DNA of 64,000 nucleotides from positions 67,215 to 131,214 of the forward strand of contig DKZK01000020.1 in the NCBI GenBank assembly GCA_002493625.1, in the 5' to 3' direction. Shown here one piece after another: positions 61,821 through 64,000 of this stretch (its first letter is position 1; each line of letters opens with the position of its first letter). The notes below the pieces were generated by a model. It searched no databases, was not told the origin of the DNA, and was given only the letters and a program-made list of their open reading frames with translations. The position numbers and the translations under genes are program-made. Source of the stretch: Lachnospiraceae bacterium UBA7076. GTDB taxonomy: Bacteria > Bacillota > Clostridia > Lachnospirales > Lachnospiraceae.

Positions 61821-62510
61821 TCATTTTTTAGCTTCAATGCCGTTTGTTTCAAGCCATTCTGACACACTGTTTTCTGCGCTTCCTGCCGAAGAACTGCTGA
61901 TATGAAGACCATCAATAACCGTAGCACCCGATTCCAGCTCAGCAATCGTGCCGGGTGTTCCGGAAAGCCCGCTGCCGCCGCTGGTACAGAACGGAGCGAT
62001 TATCTTCCCGTCAAAATCATAAGTATCAAAAAACGTATACAGGATTCGCGGCATATCGCCCCACCAGATTGGGTAACCTATATAGATAACCTCATACTGC
62101 TCAAAATCCATTATGCTGCCGGATATGGCAGGACGGGCATCCGGATCATTTTGTTCCACAGTTGAGCGTGAACTACGATTGTTGTAGTTCAAATCCTCAT
62201 CCGTATAGGGCTGCTCCGGCACGATTTCATATAAATCAGCACCCTGCAATCCCGCCAGTGTCTCTGCAACTGCCCTTGTATTTCCTGTAGCCGAAAAATA
62301 AACGACAATCGCCTTCGCTTCTGTTCCCGCAGGCTCCTCTGATGACGGTTCATCATTTTCTTCCACTTGCTCCTGTGTATCAGATGACTGTTTGGCACCC
62401 TCTGTATTTTCTCTTGTTGCGCTTTGCTCTCCTGAATCCTTCCCACTGCCGCAGGCAGCAAGGGTAACTGCGATTGCAAATATCATAAAAAAAGAAAGTA
62501 ATTTTTTCAT
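61821..62510 (-). CDS. Lipoprotein flavodoxin
   Basis: 229 residues from ATG 62510 (AAAGGAG upstream). MKKLLSFFMIFAIAVTLAAC is a lipoprotein signal with a lipobox Cys at 20. A Glu/Ser-rich linker follows, then a flavodoxin domain (about 68-229): VVYFSATGNTRAVAETLAG binds FMN phosphate, and EVIYIGYPIWWGDMPRILYT is the 60s loop. An exported flavodoxin is unusual, since FMN proteins mostly stay inside; it suggests electron transfer at the outer face. Confidence 0.88.
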   Translation of the reverse strand: MKKLLSFFMIFAIAVTLAACGSGKDSGEQSATRENTEGAKQSSDTQEQVEENDEPSSEEPAGTEAKAIVVYFSATGNTRAVAETLAGLQGADLYEIVPEQPYTDEDLNYNNRSSRSTVEQNDPDARPAISGSIMDFEQYEVIYIGYPIWWGDMPRILYTFFDTYDFDGKIIAPFCTSGGSGLSGTPGTIAELESGATVIDGLHISSSSAGSAENSVSEWLETNGIEAKK

Positions 62511-62541
62511 GTGTAATTCTCCTTTCACATTTTTATTTTTA

Positions 62542-63078
62542 TCAGACCAGAGATTTTCCAAGTTCATATGCTTTCTTCAGGTATTTACTGCCTGCCGTCA
62601 TGGACGGTGTTCCACAGCCTTTACCTAAAACCATACCCTGATTTTCAAAATTCAGATATTTTACAAGTGTGTTGTAATGTGCTTCCAATGCGTCAAACGT
62701 CCAGCCATCGCCGTTCCATGCCACCGATATCAGAGCTGATTTCATTTTCTTTCTCTGAATACTCCCATTTATGGCACAAAACCTGTCGAGTAAGATTTTT
62801 AACTGAGCGGACATCCCATAATAATAAAGCGGCGTGGCAAATACCAGCATATCAGCGCCAAGGATTTCCGTTCGGATATGCTCCATATCATCCTTTTGCA
62901 CACATGGTCCGTTATAACCGCAGGAAACACATCCCGTACACGGGCTGATTTTACTGTGCGCTGCCGAGATGGAAACAACCTCATGCCCTGCCTCGCCCGC
63001 ACCTTTGGCAAATTCTTCCGCAAGCATATGCGAGGATCCCTGCCTGTTGGGACTGCCCTCCAATATTACAATTTTCAT
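62542..63078 (-). CDS. NADPH-dependent FMN reductase-like protein
   Basis: 178 residues of the flavodoxin-like fold. KIVILEGSPNRQGSSHMLAE binds the FMN phosphate; CTGCVSCGYNGPCVQKDDM is the Cys-rich stretch seen in iron-sulfur flavoproteins and related reductases; VFATPLYYYGMSAQLKILLDR is typical of the family. It probably moves electrons from NAD(P)H to flavin or quinones. First gene after tetR in the same direction. AAGGAG 8 bases before ATG. Confidence 0.88.
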   Translation of the reverse strand: MKIVILEGSPNRQGSSHMLAEEFAKGAGEAGHEVVSISAAHSKISPCTGCVSCGYNGPCVQKDDMEHIRTEILGADMLVFATPLYYYGMSAQLKILLDRFCAINGSIQRKKMKSALISVAWNGDGWTFDALEAHYNTLVKYLNFENQGMVLGKGCGTPSMTAGSKYLKKAYELGKSLV

Positions 63079-63157
63079 GTTACCAACTCCTTCCTGACTA
63101 TAGTTTTCTTACTTCATCTTCTTTTTCCGGTATTGAATTGCAGAATAAAGATGCTCC

Positions 63158-63814
63158 CTACTGCCGCTTGGCATATGCCGCCGCGCCTGCGGGGATACCC
63201 AGCAATTTTTTTACCTCGGCATATGTAATCTCATAAATTGTCATATACACATAACTTACCTTTGCCTGCCTCATTGCCTCCCTCTGTTTTTCCGTCACAA
63301 CAGTATACGGATATATCCCAAACATAAATGGGAAAAAAGAAAAAAGAAAATTCTGCTTATCCTGAGCCGTCATTTCCGGAAAAAACTTATCCAGACAATT
63401 TCTGACCTCATCCAATGACTTTCCATATGCCACCTTAAATTCAACCAGACGTTCAAGCCGGCTGTTCTCCTCCATGTCATAGTGATTCATTGCCATAATC
63501 TTCAGAAGGTTTTCCCTTTCCTCCAGCGAATGGGCAAGCGCATCCGCAAATTCTTCTCCTGTCATCCTTTCATGCCCCGCCTGAATCTGTTTCAGACTTT
63601 GAACCCACAGTTCATATTCCCTCTGCAGCAATGCGAGAAAGATTTCTTCCTTTGTCTGAAAGTAATTGTAGATGGAAGTCCGGGTAAAGGTAGTCGCATT
63701 CCCGATTTCTTTCATGGTTATTTCCTTAAAACTCATGGTCTTATACAACTCGGCACAGGCTGTTATAATTTCTTCTTTTCTTGCCGCTGTCAATTCTTCT
63801 GATCCCTTTGGCAT
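63158..63814 (-). CDS. TetR-family regulator of the redox operon
   Basis: 218 residues from ATG 63814, since GGAGG lies 6 bases upstream; an ATG at 63829 overlaps that site. The HTH (FKEITMKEIGNATTFTRTSIYNYFQTKEEIFLAL; about 30-65) is typical TetR. The ligand domain is helical (about 70-210). It lies first in the operon with a promoter carrying two matching palindromes, so autorepression is likely. The inducer may be a reactive quinone or oxidant (inference). Confidence 0.88.
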   Translation of the reverse strand: MPKGSEELTAARKEEIITACAELYKTMSFKEITMKEIGNATTFTRTSIYNYFQTKEEIFLALLQREYELWVQSLKQIQAGHERMTGEEFADALAHSLEERENLLKIMAMNHYDMEENSRLERLVEFKVAYGKSLDEVRNCLDKFFPEMTAQDKQNFLFSFFPFMFGIYPYTVVTEKQREAMRQAKVSYVYMTIYEITYAEVKKLLGIPAGAAAYAKRQ

Positions 63815-63836
63815 CCTGATCCTCCTCATTTTTGTT

Positions 63837-63887
63837 CTGACACTATGTCAGTATCTATATTATAATTTAATGCTGACACTGTGTCAA
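63837..63887 (-). promoter_or_regulatory. TetR-type operators over the operon promoter
   Basis: CTGACACTATGTCAG (63837-63851) is a perfect palindrome and CTGACACTGTGTCAA (63873-63887) a near one. The promoter on the minus strand is TTGACA (63887-63882), 17 bases, TATAAT (63864-63859). One palindrome covers the -35 and the other the transcript start, so a bound repressor would block both. Confidence 0.8.
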
Positions 63888-63973
63888 TATGTTTTCCGGA
63901 AATTTACATCACAAGCACAAAATATTATTCATTGCCGTCAGCCTTTACCATGCCTTAACTTCGTATTTAAAAA

Positions 63974-64000
63974 GAGCCGTCGCAATAAGGATTTAAAATC
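63974..64000. mobile_element. End of another palindromic element, cut by the window
   Basis: GAGCCGTCGCAATAAGGATT and on matches the terminal repeat of the 4404-4543 element (GGGCTGTCGCAATAAGGATT). Only one end is inside the window. Confidence 0.55.

Overview
The window looks like chromosome from a low-GC, Gram-positive, spore-lineage Clostridia, most likely a gut Lachnospiraceae-type bacterium. The pointers are the cysS-mrnC-rlmB-sigH cluster, a single-chain PurL (synthetase plus glutaminase), a HrcA/CIRCE-type groESL operon, SigH, a sortase-type adhesin with many isopeptide domains, a dockerin-bearing wall hydrolase, and strong AGGAGG ribosome sites before nearly every gene. The species cannot be named from sequence alone.

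Layout. 1-745 is the 5' part of a secreted leucine-rich-repeat protein on the minus strand, cut by the window edge. 0.9-11 kb is housekeeping: an XRE regulator, groES-groEL with CIRCE, an OGG-type DNA glycosylase, a chemoreceptor, two conserved hypothetical genes, a DUF2225 protein and glnS. 11-15 kb holds a membrane protein with a cohesin-like domain next to a secreted glucosaminidase with a dockerin. 15.4-18.5 kb has three glycosyltransferases, then a tRNA-Thr. 18.9-19.6 kb holds two tandem type I toxin-antitoxin modules (27-residue holin-like toxins facing antisense RNAs). 20.5-41 kb is again core: sigH, rlmB, mrnC, cysS, tex, thiI, a cysteine desulfurase, rsmE, a MarR, a GH3 enzyme, purL, a pair of M14-like proteins, CheY, a CheX-like protein and a GGDEF-EAL enzyme. 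41-47 kb has a large SpaA/Cna_B adhesin, a Na+/Ca2+ exchanger family protein, an HD hydrolase, a small membrane protein and pyrE.

47.2-56.3 kb is an accessory, defence-like island on the minus strand. It holds an HTH plus nucleotidyltransferase pair, and an operon of a small XRE protein, a DUF4011-type superfamily I helicase, a ClpB-like AAA ATPase and a PP2C phosphatase. A DUF5677-like gene and a DUF1016 nuclease fragment complete it. Several genes are broken by what look like internal deletions. 56.3-60.3 kb has a GH43 enzyme, a GNAT enzyme, a PIN-domain toxin-antitoxin pair and gene remnants. 60.3-63.9 kb is a TetR-controlled redox operon: an FMN reductase-like protein, a lipoprotein flavodoxin, a carboxymuconolactone decarboxylase-cupin fusion and a DUF4405 membrane protein. 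Its promoter is overlapped by two TetR-type palindromes.

Small dispersed repeats occur between genes: palindromic elements ending in GGCTGTCGCAATAAGG-type sequence (about 4.4, 7.5 and 64.0 kb) and a leader element directly upstream of four genes. The best candidates for something little described are the two toxin loci with inverted, nearly identical toxin and antitoxin promoters, the XRE-helicase-AAA-PP2C operon, and the cohesin-like/dockerin neighbour pair.
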